Origin: Diplosphaera chodatii
Taxonomy: Eukaryota > Chlorophyta > Trebouxiophyceae > Prasiolales > Stichococcaceae
DNA length: 64,000 bases
Assembly: GCA_032358165.1 (NCBI GenBank)
Contig: JAALGY010000012.1
Coordinates: 2,976,001-3,040,000 of the forward strand
Direction of reading: 5' to 3'
In this document: positions 1 to 11,888 of the stretch, piece by piece
Layout: every line of letters starts with the position of its first letter
How positions within the stretch are numbered: the first letter of the stretch is position 1
Notes under the pieces: generated by a model
Seen by the model: the letters and a program-made list of their open reading frames with translations, nothing else
Database searches by the model: none
Told to the model about the DNA's origin: nothing
Made by a program: the position numbers and the translations under genes

Positions 1-382
1 ACATGCAGCCGAAGGCTTTGAAGCCTGTGCTGTTGCTGCGGTCCGGTGCCAGGAATGCAACACCTCAGCATCGCCTGCTATTCATTGTGAGGCGTCACTA
101 CATTCTGGTTGACTGGGTGGCTGCACAGGGGCTGTGGCTCTGTAATTGGTGTGAATATTCAGCATTGCACACCCAAGCCAATGTGCCAAGCTTGGCTAGT
201 ATTGCTGACCAAACGGACGCAGGTCTCCAACAGCAGGTCCCTTCGAGCAGGTCCCTCTTAGCCGCTACCACCACCATACACTGTGTGCCGCCACTTATTG
301 TACTCCTTGGCCTCTGTCGATCGCCAGGTTCAGTCATGCGTTTGGCTGCCTCTGGGACCCAAGAGTGTCAGCCGCACCACCT
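1..382. other. Spacer downstream of SEC13
   Basis: Holds the 3' flank of SEC13. Several open frames cross it, including one of about 300 codons on the plus strand, but none resembles a protein family and the base composition is that of spacer DNA. Nothing is called here. Confidence 0.5.
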
Positions 383-2761
383 TCATTCCACGACCTGCTG
401 CCACTGGTGGTCGAGCGTCTCCTTCCAGACGGTGACGTTGTTTTTAGCGTCCGACACCGCGAGCAGCCCCCCTGCAGAATGGCAGAGCAACAGCCTTGCT
501 GAGTTGTACAAAAGACAAAGCTGCAAGCAGGGCTGGCGGGCTCTGCCGCTTGTTCGACCCTGCCAAAGCTGCAGCAGGCAGCCGCCTATGATGCAGACGC
601 TGAGATGCTGCAAAACACCGCCAGCAGTGCCGACAGCACAGCGCTGCTGTGCTTGTACAGGGCTGTTCTGCTGTGTTGCTGAACACGATCGGCATGCACA
701 AACTGGAAACACTCTCGTTCATGTACAGTTTTGGACCCTGAAGCGCCTACCTGTGATAGACCAGGACACGCGCCACACGGGCGCCCCGAAGTCGTGCACC
801 AGCGTGCGCGTCCAGCTGCCGTCCGGCTTCTCCGCCCACGCCACCACGGTCCCGTCCTGCCAACACCATTTCCCACACGCTCAACTCATGATTCATGCAA
901 TCGTGCATACTCGTACGACTGCATAACGGGACCACCAGCAGTGTTGCACGGATCACCAGCAGTGCTGATGGCACAGGGGAATGCCCCCAGAAGCACCCCC
1001 ACCTGGCTGGCGGAGGCGATGGTGTTGGCGTTGAGGCCCAGGTTGGGGGCCCAGGCGACGTCGCGGACCCACCCTGTGTGGCCCGCCAGCGCCGCCGGCT
1101 CCTGCTCCCACCGCCGCTGCGCCTCGTTGTAGAACCACACCTGCGTCGGCCGTGGGGATCACCACTGAGGCCCCTTGGGTCGTCAGCTCGCACCAGCATG
1201 AGACTGCTGGCAGGACGCCCACCGCCGCTGCGCTTTGTTGGAGAAGCACGCCCGCGCACGAGGGCAGCGGCGGCGGTGTCGGCATTTGCACTGGTGGCCA
1301 AAACACGTTGCAGGCCTGCCAAGCCTTCGTCACAACGTCGAGCCTTCTGCTGCAGGCCGCTGGTCAGACATCAGCCAAGTCGCATGCCGAGGCTTCCTTT
1401 TGAATGCGCATGAGGCCTGCGATGTACAGGATGGTAGTGTGGCGGCGCACACCTTGACGGTGTTGTCGCAGCCGCCGGTGGTGAAGCGGCGGGCGGGGGC
1501 CCCCGGGGCCTTGCCGCTGGTCAGGCTGCCGCGCGGCACCGCTGGCGCCCAGCTCACCCCCATCACCCCCAGCGTGTGTGCCCCCTCCACCTGCACAGGG
1601 CGTTCAACTCTTACTCACCCCTGCACTTTGCGCAGCAGGCCAGAGATCCCCAGGGAGCTACCTGAAGACAGTGATGCCGCTGGCAGTGTTCAGTTGCCAT
1701 GTGATGCCTTGGGCAGTGCACCATCTCCCGTTGCGCATGAACCGTCAAGCCAACACTGCGAGCGCCGTTGGATATGTCTGCCGTGCGTCCGTCTACACAG
1801 CTGAGCCGCCGTCCGTCTGCAGCAAGCTGGGGAGGGGGCGCGCCCCCCACCTTCTCGGTGTGCCAGCCGGCGTCGGCGGTGTGCGTAAGCACGCTGACGC
1901 TGCCGTCGGACGAGGCCGCCGCCAGCGCCAGCCCCAGCTCGTGCGGCGCGAAGGAGACCGCGTTCACACTCGCCGTGTGCGCGCTGCTGCTGTGCACCTG
2001 CTCCCATGTGAGAGAGGATTAGCCACGCTGACGAACGAACGCATGAAGCTTGGCGTTCGAGCACTGCGGTGGCATGTGTGTGACCACGCTCTGCACCACA
2101 CGCCGACAATCAGGCAGATGACCTCAAGAGCGCCGTGCTGGAACCAGCGCCCGCTGTGGCGTTGATATGTGCGAGGCATCGCTCACTGCGTACCTGGGAC
2201 CAGGAGCCGTCGGGGCCCTCCTTCCAGACGATGACGCGGTGGTCGAAGGCCGCGGACGCGAGCAGCGCCCCAAACTTGGGGTGCCCCCACGCCACCTGCC
2301 ACACCGGCCCCTCGTGCCCCAGCAGATCCGCCACATGCGTCACCTGCGGATAACGAATACGGCATATCAGACACCCTGCTGTGCCTGCGTGGGTGAGGCG
2401 AGGCTTTGTGCGTGCAGTCCAGCAGTGCCAGGGTGCGTGTTGTCCTTTGCGAGCAGCTTTGCCATGTGTACTCCTTCTGCCTGTTGTGCGCTTAGGGAAC
2501 ATCTGCTTGTGGGGCAGACCACAAGGAGGCGACAGCGTGCAGGATCCGGATCAGTGGCGCTGCCAGCTATATCCTGGTAATGACACCACTACAACAGGCA
2601 GCACTACAACAGGCAGCGCACACCTGGTCGCCGGCGACGTCGAACACTTTGATGCAGCGGTCGGAGGATGCCGTGGCGAGGCGCCGCCCATAGTAATCCA
2701 GCGCCACGTCGTGCACCATGTCCCCGTGCCCCGCCTCGAAGCTGGCCAGCGTCGTCGCCAT
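383..2761 (-). CDS. SEC13: SEC13, WD40 subunit of the COPII coat and nuclear pore
   Basis: SEC13 forms the outer cage of COPII vesicles with SEC31 at ER exit sites. It is also a scaffold component of the nuclear pore Y-complex. I join seven exons: 2761-2624, 2343-2194, 1997-1851, 1590-1453, 1140-1003, 856-751 and 471-383. Every phase closes, giving 301 residues, the usual SEC13 length. The start [19 protein letters not shown] and the next residues ([12 protein letters not shown]) match the first SEC13 blade. Further blades carry [41 protein letters not shown] and [10 protein letters not shown]. The C-terminal segment [16 protein letters not shown] is also diagnostic. The ATG is chosen because it opens the conserved N-terminus. 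The first intron holds a short direct repeat near 2590-2618. The gene diverges from mL46. Family assignment is secure; exact splice sites are inferred. Confidence 0.95.
2590..2618. repeat. Two-copy 15-bp direct repeat in SEC13 intron 1
   Basis: ACTACAACAGGCAGC occurs twice in direct succession, just inside the first SEC13 intron near its donor. It is a small tandem duplication with no visible function. Confidence 0.8.
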
Positions 2762-3469
2762 GGCAGCCGCTCAGGCTGCGGCTGTAGCTGTGCTTCCTCT
2801 GTCACTCACCGCTGGGTGCTGCGTGACAGTAGCAAGCTGCAGCAAAGGGCTGTGGGCTGCTGCTGTTGGCGCAGCGGGGACTGTCGAGCTGCGATGACAG
2901 ATCTGACGTTGTTCTGCAGACCGTAATGCCTGCTGAGCCTAATGCACCTCCAGATGCAGTGGCTGATCAAGGCTGTACAGCTCGGGGACTACGGCACCGT
3001 CGAGCAGCCCCTGGCGCCCCGAGAAGCACTTGCAGATGGTGTAGCAGCTGTGAGGGTTGCACTAACGCTGAAATGATGCTTGTATAATGCTTGAAGTGCT
3101 GCTGTATGCAGCTCTGGATCAGTGTCGAACTCGGTGTCTGAAAAAAACCAACCGTAAACCCGCAACCTAGGTAAGCTACGCGCTTGCAACGCGCGTATGA
3201 TGTCGACGTCGGCGATTCATTGTGATCGGGGTATCACGCTGTGTGCAATGGCCCTGCGACAACGCCCCCTGAACAACTTCCTGCTACCTTGCTGTTGCCA
3301 GCTCTGCACCATTTGCCGGTTGTTCTTGCCTGCCGGATATGTCGGTTCGCATGACAAGCATGCGTGAGTGAGTGAGTGCTATAAGAACATACATAGGGTG
3401 CATCAGAGCCAGCCACGCTTGCAGGAACCTGCTGGATTTTGGACCAATTTCTGCAATCCCTGAGCAGCC
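2762..3469. promoter_or_regulatory. Divergent promoter region between SEC13 and mL46
   Basis: About 700 bases separate the two start codons, so this region should hold both promoters. A TATA-like CTATAAGA lies at about 3379-3386, some 85 bases before the mL46 ATG, at a plausible spacing. No comparable box was found on the SEC13 side. No ORF here resembles a gene. Confidence 0.45.
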
Positions 3470-5201
3470 ATGCTAGCTCGCCTGCCAGCCGCGCAGCTGC
3501 TGCGGCGGCTGGCCAGCAGCGGCGCCGTCCAGAGCTGCAGAGCGTTTGCTGATGTGCGTCGCAGGCCCAAGCACGTCATTTTGAACACCTGTCATCATGC
3601 AGGGATTGCGCGCCGGCCATGCATGAGTGCCGCTGCTCAGCATGGTCGATGCATGGGTGGTTTGAAAAGCTTCAGCAGCTGAGATGCATCTTCTGCATGC
3701 AGTCCGCCGCAGCAGAGGTGCCAGATGCGCCGCCCATCCTTGGTGCTGCCTTCCTGGAGCGATTCCCGGTAGGCACACCCTTTCAAAGGACTTGAGGACA
3801 GACAGCTGACCAGACAGAACAATGTGTTTGAGCAGCTAAGCCACGATTGTCAAGCAGCAGTTGGAGCTCTCATGACAGACCGTCCTGAACCCCGCTCCGC
3901 TCCAACCCGTGCACAGGTGATCCTGCCGGAGCCGCCACAATGGGAAATCGAGCACCACACCTACATGCACGAGCTGCGCGACCGGCGGAAGAAGCACTTT
4001 CCGCCGGAGTTCATCGACGAGAAGCGCACCGTCGGCGCCAGCGCCACAGTGGGTTCCCTGAGGTCGCCAGCCTTTGTGCACAGTGTTGCCATTTTTGGAC
4101 ACAGCTGCATTGGCAAGTGGCTGCAGGTCAGGCTGCCTCGCGACCGTGAGATGACGCAGCTGTCAGCTGTATGCTCGCATCATACCCGAGTGTGCTTTAT
4201 TGTTGCCAACGTCGTGTGTTGTCCTGCAGGCGGCTGAGACGGCAGCGCTGTGGCAGCCGGCGCCGCGGCGGACGGCCGCAGACGAGGCAGACGACCGCCG
4301 GTCGACAGACCGCCGGCTAGATGAGCGGCTCATCCTGCTGCTCAAGTCGCCAGGTGGGATACATCATCAAATCTCAGGTCACGTCCATGCTCGGTTCTGC
4401 ACGCCATGGTTGCTGTACGCAGGGTCCAGGTCACCACCAGTGGAACATGCTGCGCCTCCTATGGCTGGCGGACGCTGCCAGTAGCGGTGCGAAGTGGCAG
4501 TTTCCACATGGTGCTGATCGTGTCCACTGGTCCCGTGGCCAGGTCGCGGCGGCGGTGATGGCGTGTGGCATCTGCCATTTGTGGCGCACCAGGACAGCGA
4601 GACCATCAGGTGCGTCACCGACTTCAGATTGGTCCGGTGGTGCAGGTAGATCGACAGTGCAGAATGCAAACCGAAGGAGTCCCTCAGTGTCAAGCACAGT
4701 CTGGAATGGAAATACGATGATGCAAGGTGCACACGACACTGCTTCCGTGCTGCCGCTGCAGAGAATCGGCAGAGCGGGCGCTGCAGGAGGCGACGGGCGG
4801 GGAGCTGCGGACGTTCACGGTCGGCAACCCCCCTGCAGCATTCCATCCCTCGTGAGCTGCTGTTCACTCTCCACCCGCCTCCGGAGTCCCACCGCTCAAG
4901 TGCAACACGATGGCACTGTGGCGAGTTGCAAGAGTGTCCTGTATCAGCCCATGCCAGCGTCAAGGGCTGATGCACAGTCACAGCGCGGTCACCTCATCAT
5001 GTGATGTGCTCTGCGTGCAGAGCGGACGGCAGCGGCGTGCTGTTCTACATACGCATGCAGCTGCTGGAGGGCAACCTGTCGGCGGGGGCTGTACCGAAGG
5101 GCCAGCGGTGGTATGACTTCGCCTGGGTGGCCGCCAGCGAGCTGCCAGAGTATTTTGAGGACGACCCGGATCAGGCGGCACTCTTGCAGGATGTGTTATG
5201 A
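3470..5201 (+). CDS. MRPL46: Mitochondrial large-subunit ribosomal protein mL46
   Basis: mL46 is a Nudix-fold protein of the mitochondrial large ribosomal subunit. The N-terminus (MLARLPAAQLLRRLASSG) is Arg/Ala/Leu-rich with no acidic residues, like a mitochondrial presequence. Early exons 3470-3553, 3703-3768 and 3917-4048 are in phase. They encode a family-like block with GAAFLERFP, VILPEPPQWEIE and HTYMHELRDRRKKHFPPE. A charged linker ends in DERLILLLKS. Later exons give KWQFPHG, AERALQEATGGELRTFTVG with PPAAFHP, and GVLFYIRMQLLEGN, then a C-terminal block ending in WYDFAWVAASELPEYF before TGA. The order matches human MRPL46. The exon join around 4345-4485 (before KWQFPHG) could not be made to close in phase with a strong donor and remains uncertain. 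The gene diverges from SEC13. Confidence 0.87.
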
Positions 5202-5531
5202 TTGTGACTGACACTCACGCATGTAGAAGGGCGTGGCAGGTTGTGGTCTTGCTTGTACATGGCAGACCAGCAGGCACATGTGTCAAACTTTTGACGCAAA
5301 CAGATGTGACACCGGGACAAACGCACAAGTGTCACGATGCTGAGAATGGACAGCATCTCTGCTATATCTGCGTTAAATATCTCGAAGTTCGTCTGTCAGC
5401 TACCAGCACCCACCCCAGGGGTAGCTAAACGAAGGGTGCTGAAAGTAGGCAGCAGTGCGTGCTGCAGCTGCAGGTGGATCAGTAGTAGAAGGTGTGAGCA
5501 TGTCGCCCATTTTGAACACCCATGTAATGGC
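5202..5531. other. Convergent spacer
   Basis: Lies between the 3' ends of mL46 (+) and the unrecognised 425-aa gene (-). Open frames here are short, AT-richer and without family resemblance. Presumably two 3' UTRs. Confidence 0.5.
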
Positions 5532-8368
5532 TCACCCAGACAGCATGTTGTTGAACAGCTGCGTCACCCCTTGCCTCAGCAGCTGTAGCTTCCGATCCCG
5601 TTCTGCCTGCGTATACAACAAGCAAAGCGCATGTGGGAAATGATGTGAAACTGATGTCATGTTGATGCCACTGACATGCAGAGTACCAGTTGCTGCTCCA
5701 GCTTGGATATCTTTGCATCTTGATATGCATTATTGCTCTGGCTGTCCCTACATCCGACATGATATATACATACTGAGCTTGAGCACATGTGCTGATCAGG
5801 ATGGATGATCAAAACCTGCTGGATACGTAGCAGAAAGATGACAACTGTCGAAACAAGTGCGACAGCAGGGGTTGGTGTTTGTATTGCTATATCTATCATG
5901 GTGGACTCCAACCAACCTGGTTGTCACCCTTGCGCCGCTTGCAAGACATTTGTGCAGCTTGCTGTCCCTTGGATTTGACTGCAATGAACACAATTAGCCG
6001 TTGAGCAGCATCTGCAAGGTTGATTGTGAATCACCACTGGCAGTGCCGAGTACAGAGCAGTGGTGGTTGCCAGGATGTGGAAGTTCCTGTGACCCACATG
6101 TGTGCAATAATATCAAGAGGTCCCAATCAGCTGATGGCAGTGCAACACACAGACGCTCCTTGTGGCACATGAGCATGTGGCACCTGCGGCCGTGCTGGCA
6201 GCGGCAGCACCCTCCAGCTGCGCCGATGAAGGGTCATCACTGCACAATGCGCGGTCAGCACAGGGCTGATCCTGTGTCCAAATGCAAGGCCATGGATCAG
6301 TTCCACAATGGTCTGGCATATTTACATGCCGGTGTATTGTTGCAGCAGCCGCACATGAGGGCCACCATTGACAGGTCAGTGCAGAATGACAGTGCACATG
6401 CATGGCAACCTGAAGTGTACCAGGCTGCAACACCATTTGCAGTGCTAGTGCTGCACCATACGAGCCGTTGCCCAGCTCATCACACAGGTCGCTGCCAAAT
6501 GGCTGCTGGTCCACACGCAAGATGCGCAACCAGTTCTCGAGGCCTTCCCCTGATGTCACAGAGGCTGCCTGCATGCATGTTGTCCATTAGCAAAACTACT
6601 TCAATCACTGTGAAGTCAGTATGCAGGGGCTGGATCATAGGCACGCAGTGGTGCCAGCTACACAATGTGGCAGCAGCCACCCTGCTGCTATCTTTGCCAC
6701 TTCGTATGTAAATGCTTTGAGTGCCACGCATGCTAGTGCAGATGCTGATCGGCGTACTATTGCCTAGATTGCACACTACTTCCGAAGTCACGAAGCAAGA
6801 TCGGTCACCTGGAGGCGGTTGCGCAGCGTAGCGTCATTAGAGTTGCACAGGTCTGGCAGCGCTGTCACCACCATGGCCTGTGCATGGCACATGGATCGTG
6901 TAGGTGCTTGGCGATGCGCCAAGTGCATAGTCTGCGTGTGTAATGCATGCTACACAGCAGGACAAGACTACAAAGCTGGTACACATGGCCCAGCGCCTGT
7001 GGCACAGATGCAGTACAGTGGGCAATAATATGCAGCTGTGGCTATAGGGCACAGGAGGTGCTTGTCCTGCCTCACAGCATGCAGCATAACCCGCACCTGC
7101 AACCCGATCCAGTACTGGCTGGGGTTGTCACAGTTCGGCAGGAACCTCAGGCCGAATGGCGTGCCGGACCACGTCCACATGAGCACTCCATGCACAAGGT
7201 TTGGTGGCATTGCCTCCCAACCGTGCCACCCCTTCAGCTGCATGCGCTGCTCCTCCGTCCATGTCGGGTGAAAGCGGACGACCGCCTGCATGCATTCCAT
7301 GAGTGGTAATAACTCAGGGTGTCATACATAAGGAGATGTGTCTGTCTAGGACTGCAATGCCATGGCATAGCCTGATTGGACTGTGGACTGCGTGTGCCAA
7401 CACAGTACAGAAGGAAGCGTCTGCTGGGCACACTATAAGTTCACATGTACAGGTTGCTGCTGGTCAGCACATGTGCGCACAGCAATCTGCCGACAGACGC
7501 AATAACATAGAAGTCAAATGCGGAACAACACATGCTCAGTGAGCATGCTGGCAAGATAGTGGACATGCACATTGGTGTACGTTGGGTTTGCACGCACCAC
7601 CCGCTCTCCATCCGTGAGTGCGACTTGCACGTCGTGGTAGATGCCATAGGTGACGTTGTGCATGGCTGCCGCTATCGCCTCGACCTTTGCCTATTCGCAG
7701 CGCAAAGGAAGTACGTGGACAGCAAGGTGATTACAGACTGTACACCAGTGACCCTTTGCAGACGGCAGTCACACGACCTGCGCGTGCTGGCATGCGCAGC
7801 GGCATATGCTTCCTCTGCTTTAGGCGACTGTTATCGCATCAGACATCGTCCATGCTGTGCAGGCATGGCACTGCACCTGGTCCGCATGAGTGTCCAGTGC
7901 CTCTAGGAGGCTGTCCTTGCAGAGGATTGCGCCACTGATGTCCACCACTGGTGGCAAGCTGGCATTTGATGCGGACATGGGTGTCCTGATGATGACAGAG
8001 CATGCAGTCTCCGGCATGCGCCGTCTCATGGCGCCAGGAGGTGCAGCCAGCCTGACAGCAGCTGGTGTCTGAGCCCGGCAATCGGTGCCGCTTGGGGCAA
8101 GCGCAGCTACCAGCGACAGCACTCGTGTCGATGCTGCAAACAGCACGGCCTCTGAGCGTGCCCCAAGCTGCGGCACGCTGGACGAGCTCAGCGGCAAGAC
8201 AATCAACCGCTGTTGCATCGTTGACCCGCACTTCAGCGTGAGGTTCTCTGGCAGCTGCCGATCATGGAAGCTGCCGTCACGCAGCGCAAGTCCCTCGCTT
8301 TCGACATTTGGAAACGTGTCTGAAGCCTTAGACTTCGCTTTCTGATCCATATTGACAACAACGACCAT
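5532..8368 (-). CDS. Uncharacterised 425-aa protein, nine exons, coiled-coil tail
   Basis: Not recognised. I reconstruct nine exons: 8368-7877, 7690-7598, 7285-7097, 6877-6809, 6568-6410, 6271-6184, 5978-5917, 5737-5687 and 5606-5532. All introns are GT-AG and all phases close to 425 residues, which strongly supports a real gene. Residues 1-164 are Ser/Ala-rich and look disordered, ending in an acidic/hydrophobic helix (ILCKDSLLEALDTHADQ). The middle has a Trp-rich, folded-looking stretch (FHPTWTEEQ, GWHGWEAMPPNLVHG, LMWTWSGTPFGLRFLPN, YWIGLQ). Next comes GENWLRIL-like helical sequence in which the visible residues read GLENWLRILRVDQQPFGSDL. The C-terminus has a basic, NLS-like patch (CKRRKGDNQ) and a short heptad coiled coil (ISKLEQQLAERDRKLQLL). 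A nuclear scaffold protein is possible, but that is a guess. The second exon's donor could sit three bases earlier (7601). Confidence 0.7.
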
Positions 8369-9236
8369 GCAACTCTGCGGACATGCCAGTTTATTAAACG
8401 GTGCGGCCGACTTACTCGCTCGACAGGTCTGCACCTAGCTAGGTGCGAGTTCCGAATGTTGTGAGTTTAACAGATCGGGACATACTGTCAGCATGAGGTT
8501 GTGCAGGCTAGGATAATACATTAAAACGCCAGCACTATTGCGCTGTTGGACCTCAAAGGTGTGCAGTCAAGCTCTAACCACTGCGCTGCACACATAGCCG
8601 CCTATCTGCTGTTTGGCCGCCTACCGACATCCTACCACACTCTCCGCGTGCTTGCTGTTTCTGCAGCGTCACACACACTTGTTTCAGGAGCTGCAGCCGT
8701 TGCTATGGTGTCATGCTATCTAGCTGCATGAGCGCTGCCGCTGATGCTGATGGCGGCTGCAGCTGCTGCTGCCCCTGCTTCCTGCTGCCTCCACTACAAT
8801 GTGCGCATCACAGCCGCTGAGACAACATGCGTCAAAATGTCAGCCTGTCCCGTCCTGTGTCAGTTTGGAGCTTGCGTGGGCGCTTGATGACCTCGACTGC
8901 AGCTCGTCTCCCACCATCCCGGATTTGCAGCTACGTACCATATTCCAGCCTGCCATGCATGCCGGCGCCCCAATTGTGCATCGCAGGTAGGGCACCACAC
9001 GGGCGTGAAGTCCAGCGCTTGCTGCGTGCAGCATTACAGCTTGGTCATGGCCAGCGCTGGCAGCCACAGAAACAACATGGCTGGGCTCCAATGCATGTTC
9101 TTCCTGTACAGCATGCTCCCACCAGCTAGCTTGGCGGCTTGCTGTTTGACGCAATTGACACCAAGTAACAAAAGATCCAGGTGAACAAGATGATCCAGGC
9201 TGCAAAACACCGACTGCGCACCTCATTTCAGCTGTG
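8369..9236. other. Spacer between the 425-aa gene and F-box gene A
   Basis: About 870 bases holding the presumed 5' flank of the 425-aa gene and the 3' flank of F-box gene A. ORFs on both strands near 8800-9226 lack family resemblance and plausible start sites. No TATA box is obvious. Confidence 0.45.
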
Positions 9237-10871
9237 CTATGGGCCCCCGAAGACGAGCGGCAGCAGCTGCCGGGCGCGGGTCAGCAGCGCAGCGTCGCGC
9301 CGCTGCAGGGCCGCCTGCAGCACATCTCGAAGCCGCATGTCGGCGGTGGGGCGGCCGGTGGCGGGCGTCCTGTTGAGTGCCGGCCAGACGTCCGAGACCC
9401 CTGCCAGCTGGTCCCAAGCGCCGGCGTCCAGGCGCTGGTGCAGCGCCGCCTGCAGCTGCGCGCCCAGCAGCGGGCAGCTGCCGGTCGGCTGCGCGGCGAA
9501 GGGGCGTGCCGTGCACAGCCAGGCGTCGGCCGCCGGCCGCAGAGGCGTGCCGGCGGCGGGCCGCTGCGCCAGCAGCGCCTCCAGGGCGACGACATCTGGT
9601 TCAGGCGCCGCGGCGCGGGACACAATGGCATCGTCCAGTGCTGTGGCCGGCGTGCGCGCCGGCTGCCCTGCCGCAGTGGCGGCAATGCTGGCCAGGTCCC
9701 AGGCCACAAAAGGGTGCAGCCGCCGCAGCCCGGGCGCGTCCGCCGCTTCGATGAGGGCGGCGGCGATGGCATTGATCTGGGCGGGGTCCAGCTGTGTGAC
9801 AGTGCTCGCAAGCTGTGCATCGCCGAGCATTGCCAGCAGCCGGCTGACATGCCGCTTCCGGCTGGCGTCGCCCTGAGAAGCGGCCACCAGGCTGGCGACT
9901 GTGCTCTCCAGGCGGTTGGTCTCATCTTGCAGCAGGCGCTTGAGCCGGCGCCGGGCCTCGGCCGCGGTCATGCCCGGCCCTGCGTGACTGCCCGCAGGCT
10001 GCGCTGCCGCCGCGAGCTCCACTTCCTGCAGGCGGGACAGCTCGGCCGCGGGGACCTCGGCTCCTTGCTGCTCCTGCCGAGCCGCTTGCTGCCGTCGCTC
10101 AGCCTCTGCCCGCTGCTGCATGCCGAGCTCCAAGGAGCAGGCGCACATGGGCATGCATAGCATGGAGAGGACGCCGCACACGATGAGCGGCGCCGCCAGG
10201 GCCTCGCTGCTAATGAAGCAGCTGGCGATTAGGCAGCCCAGGCCGCAGCATTCGCCGCACGCCGTGCAGGTGGCGCAGCAGCAGTGGCGCGGCAGCTGCG
10301 GCGGCTGCTGCCCGGCGGCTGCGCCGCCCTGTGGACTAAGCCACAGGTCCAGCAGCTGCAAGTCGGCCGTGGCCAGCGGCCGCCGCAGCGCCACCTGCCG
10401 CAGCCGTGCCTGCAACGCCGGCAGGTCGTCCGCCGCTTGTCGCCAGGCACGCGACACCTGCCCCATTTGCAGGATGACCATAATCAGACTGCTAGTCAAT
10501 TCACACGGAAGGACAAGCAGGATTCACATACTTGCAGCAGTCATGGTATACGATGCCATAAATTCTGATTGGGTTAGTACTGGTAATTTTATGATGAAAC
10601 TTGGTGACAAGGGATAATAAAAAAGGTAAGCTGCGACTGCTTCGGTCGATCATCAAGCAGACACTGCAGGCACCTGCGCAGCCTGCAGCAGCGAGCGTAT
10701 GTCGAGGCGTGCAATGATTGCAGCGGCCACGGTCACGGGCAGCGCCTGCAGCGGGTCCATTGCCGTGCCGCAGGCACGCTGCATCTGCTGGGCAGCAGGC
10801 GGCAGCGCAACGGCGTGCGCCGTGCCCACAGCAGCCAACTTCCTCGTCTGCTGGGTGGTCATGCCGGGCAT
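9237..10871 (-). CDS. F-box protein with Cys-rich double membrane segment, copy A
   Basis: Two exons, 10871-10674 and 10457-9237, join in phase 0 to 472 residues. The intron splits the F-box. The F-box at about residues 39-85 reads DPLQALPVTVAAAIIARLD, then SLLQAAQ / VSRAWRQAADDLPALQ. F-box proteins normally recruit substrates to SCF (Skp1-cullin) ubiquitin ligases. Residues about 124-146 are Cys-rich (CCCATCTACGECCGLGC). Two hydrophobic stretches to about residue 172 could form a helical hairpin in a membrane. A charged Gln/Arg/Ala-rich helix follows (RAEAERRQQAARQEQQG). The remainder is an Ala/Leu-rich helical C-terminal domain I do not recognise, with RRRLKRLLQDETNRLEST and LHPFVAWDLASIAA, ending in ALLTRARQLLPLVF. 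It is the downstream copy of three tandem paralogs. The start is set by the MPG-Q-TR pattern shared with copy B. Confidence 0.8.
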
Positions 10872-11888
10872 CCCCCCGCCCTCTATCTCCGCCTGCAGGG
10901 CACAAAGCCCGACCTTGATGATGGCTGTCTGACCCAAAGCAGCACACGTCGCACTACCATGCAGGCAGGCAAGGTGATGCGCATTGCCGTTTGTTACCTT
11001 CTGCAAGGTCTAGGAACAAGGGACGCTGCTGTGACTCACCGTGGGAAATGCGCATGCAGACGTCTGCTCGAATGGTGGTGCCGATATTGCCGTGAGCCAC
11101 AGCACAGAGCTGCAGAATCGTGAAGCTGCCTGACGGGCTGTGGCGAGATTAAGTCAACGGAGGGCGCTCCTATGATGCTGGTGCAACAGATCTTGCAAAG
11201 GACAGCGCCTGATATGACAGAGTGTGAGCAGGCACGTATGGCACAGTACGATCGTGGAAGCGAACGCTTGCATGTGTCTGTAATTGCTGCACAGTACAGC
11301 GCGAAAGCTGCGGTTGCAAATCAGTAACGCTGTTGCTGAGGGCACTACGTCGTCCACAACACGACTTGCAGATTCGGTTGGGTAGTCCCATGCTCATGAG
11401 TTCCGAATCAACCATTCCCTACCGAGACAGATTCTTGCGTTAGTTTCCATCGGGGCGCCTGCACTGGACTGATGAGACAACAGCGCAGATGATAGCAGTG
11501 CTGAGAGCCATCGTCACAGCATAATGTCGAACACAAGCAGGCGGCAGCACTGCAACATGCTATGTGATCGTACTGTTGTGCGTAAGGTGGCGGCAGAGCT
11601 GGTACGTAGCATATAGGGTCTGTTGTGTGTCTAGTGAATGGTCGCACAAACAGAAATGATTCTGCAGCACAAGTTTTACGGAGTTACCGCTATATGATGC
11701 AGTATGCATGCCCATACAAGGGTGGCAGCCAAAACAAATTACTCACAGCAGGCCTGCGCGGGGCCTGACCCGCTGACATGGCGCCGCCGGTGACTAGCCC
11801 AACAGTACCATCCGAACAGAAGCCACCCAAGGTCTTGTCTGCTCTTGAGCGCATGGGGAGCCGCCTCAGATTGTCCATGTGCTCTTCT
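10872..11888. promoter_or_regulatory. Upstream region of F-box copy A, related to that of copy B
   Basis: Two blocks here resemble the region upstream of copy B: about 10993-11110 (TTACCTTCTGCAAG, GACGCTGCTGTGACTCAC, GCGCATGCA) against about 13617-13745, and about 11190-11430 (ATTCGGTTGGGTAGTCCCA, GAGTTCCGA) against about 13820-14050. The tandem duplication therefore included at least 500 bases of 5' flank. No further gene is supported; the 3' flank of copy B is at the right end. Confidence 0.6.

Noticed and set aside
3..926. 307-codon plus-strand open frame
   Set aside because: It lies opposite the SEC13 exons, is Cys/His/Gln-rich without any motif, and is explained as the antisense of a GC-rich gene.
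9234..10160. Long plus-strand open frames across the F-box genes (also 11896-12798 and 15197-16257)
   Set aside because: They are antisense to the F-box exons, Arg/Ala/Pro-rich, and arise from the high GC at third positions of the real genes.
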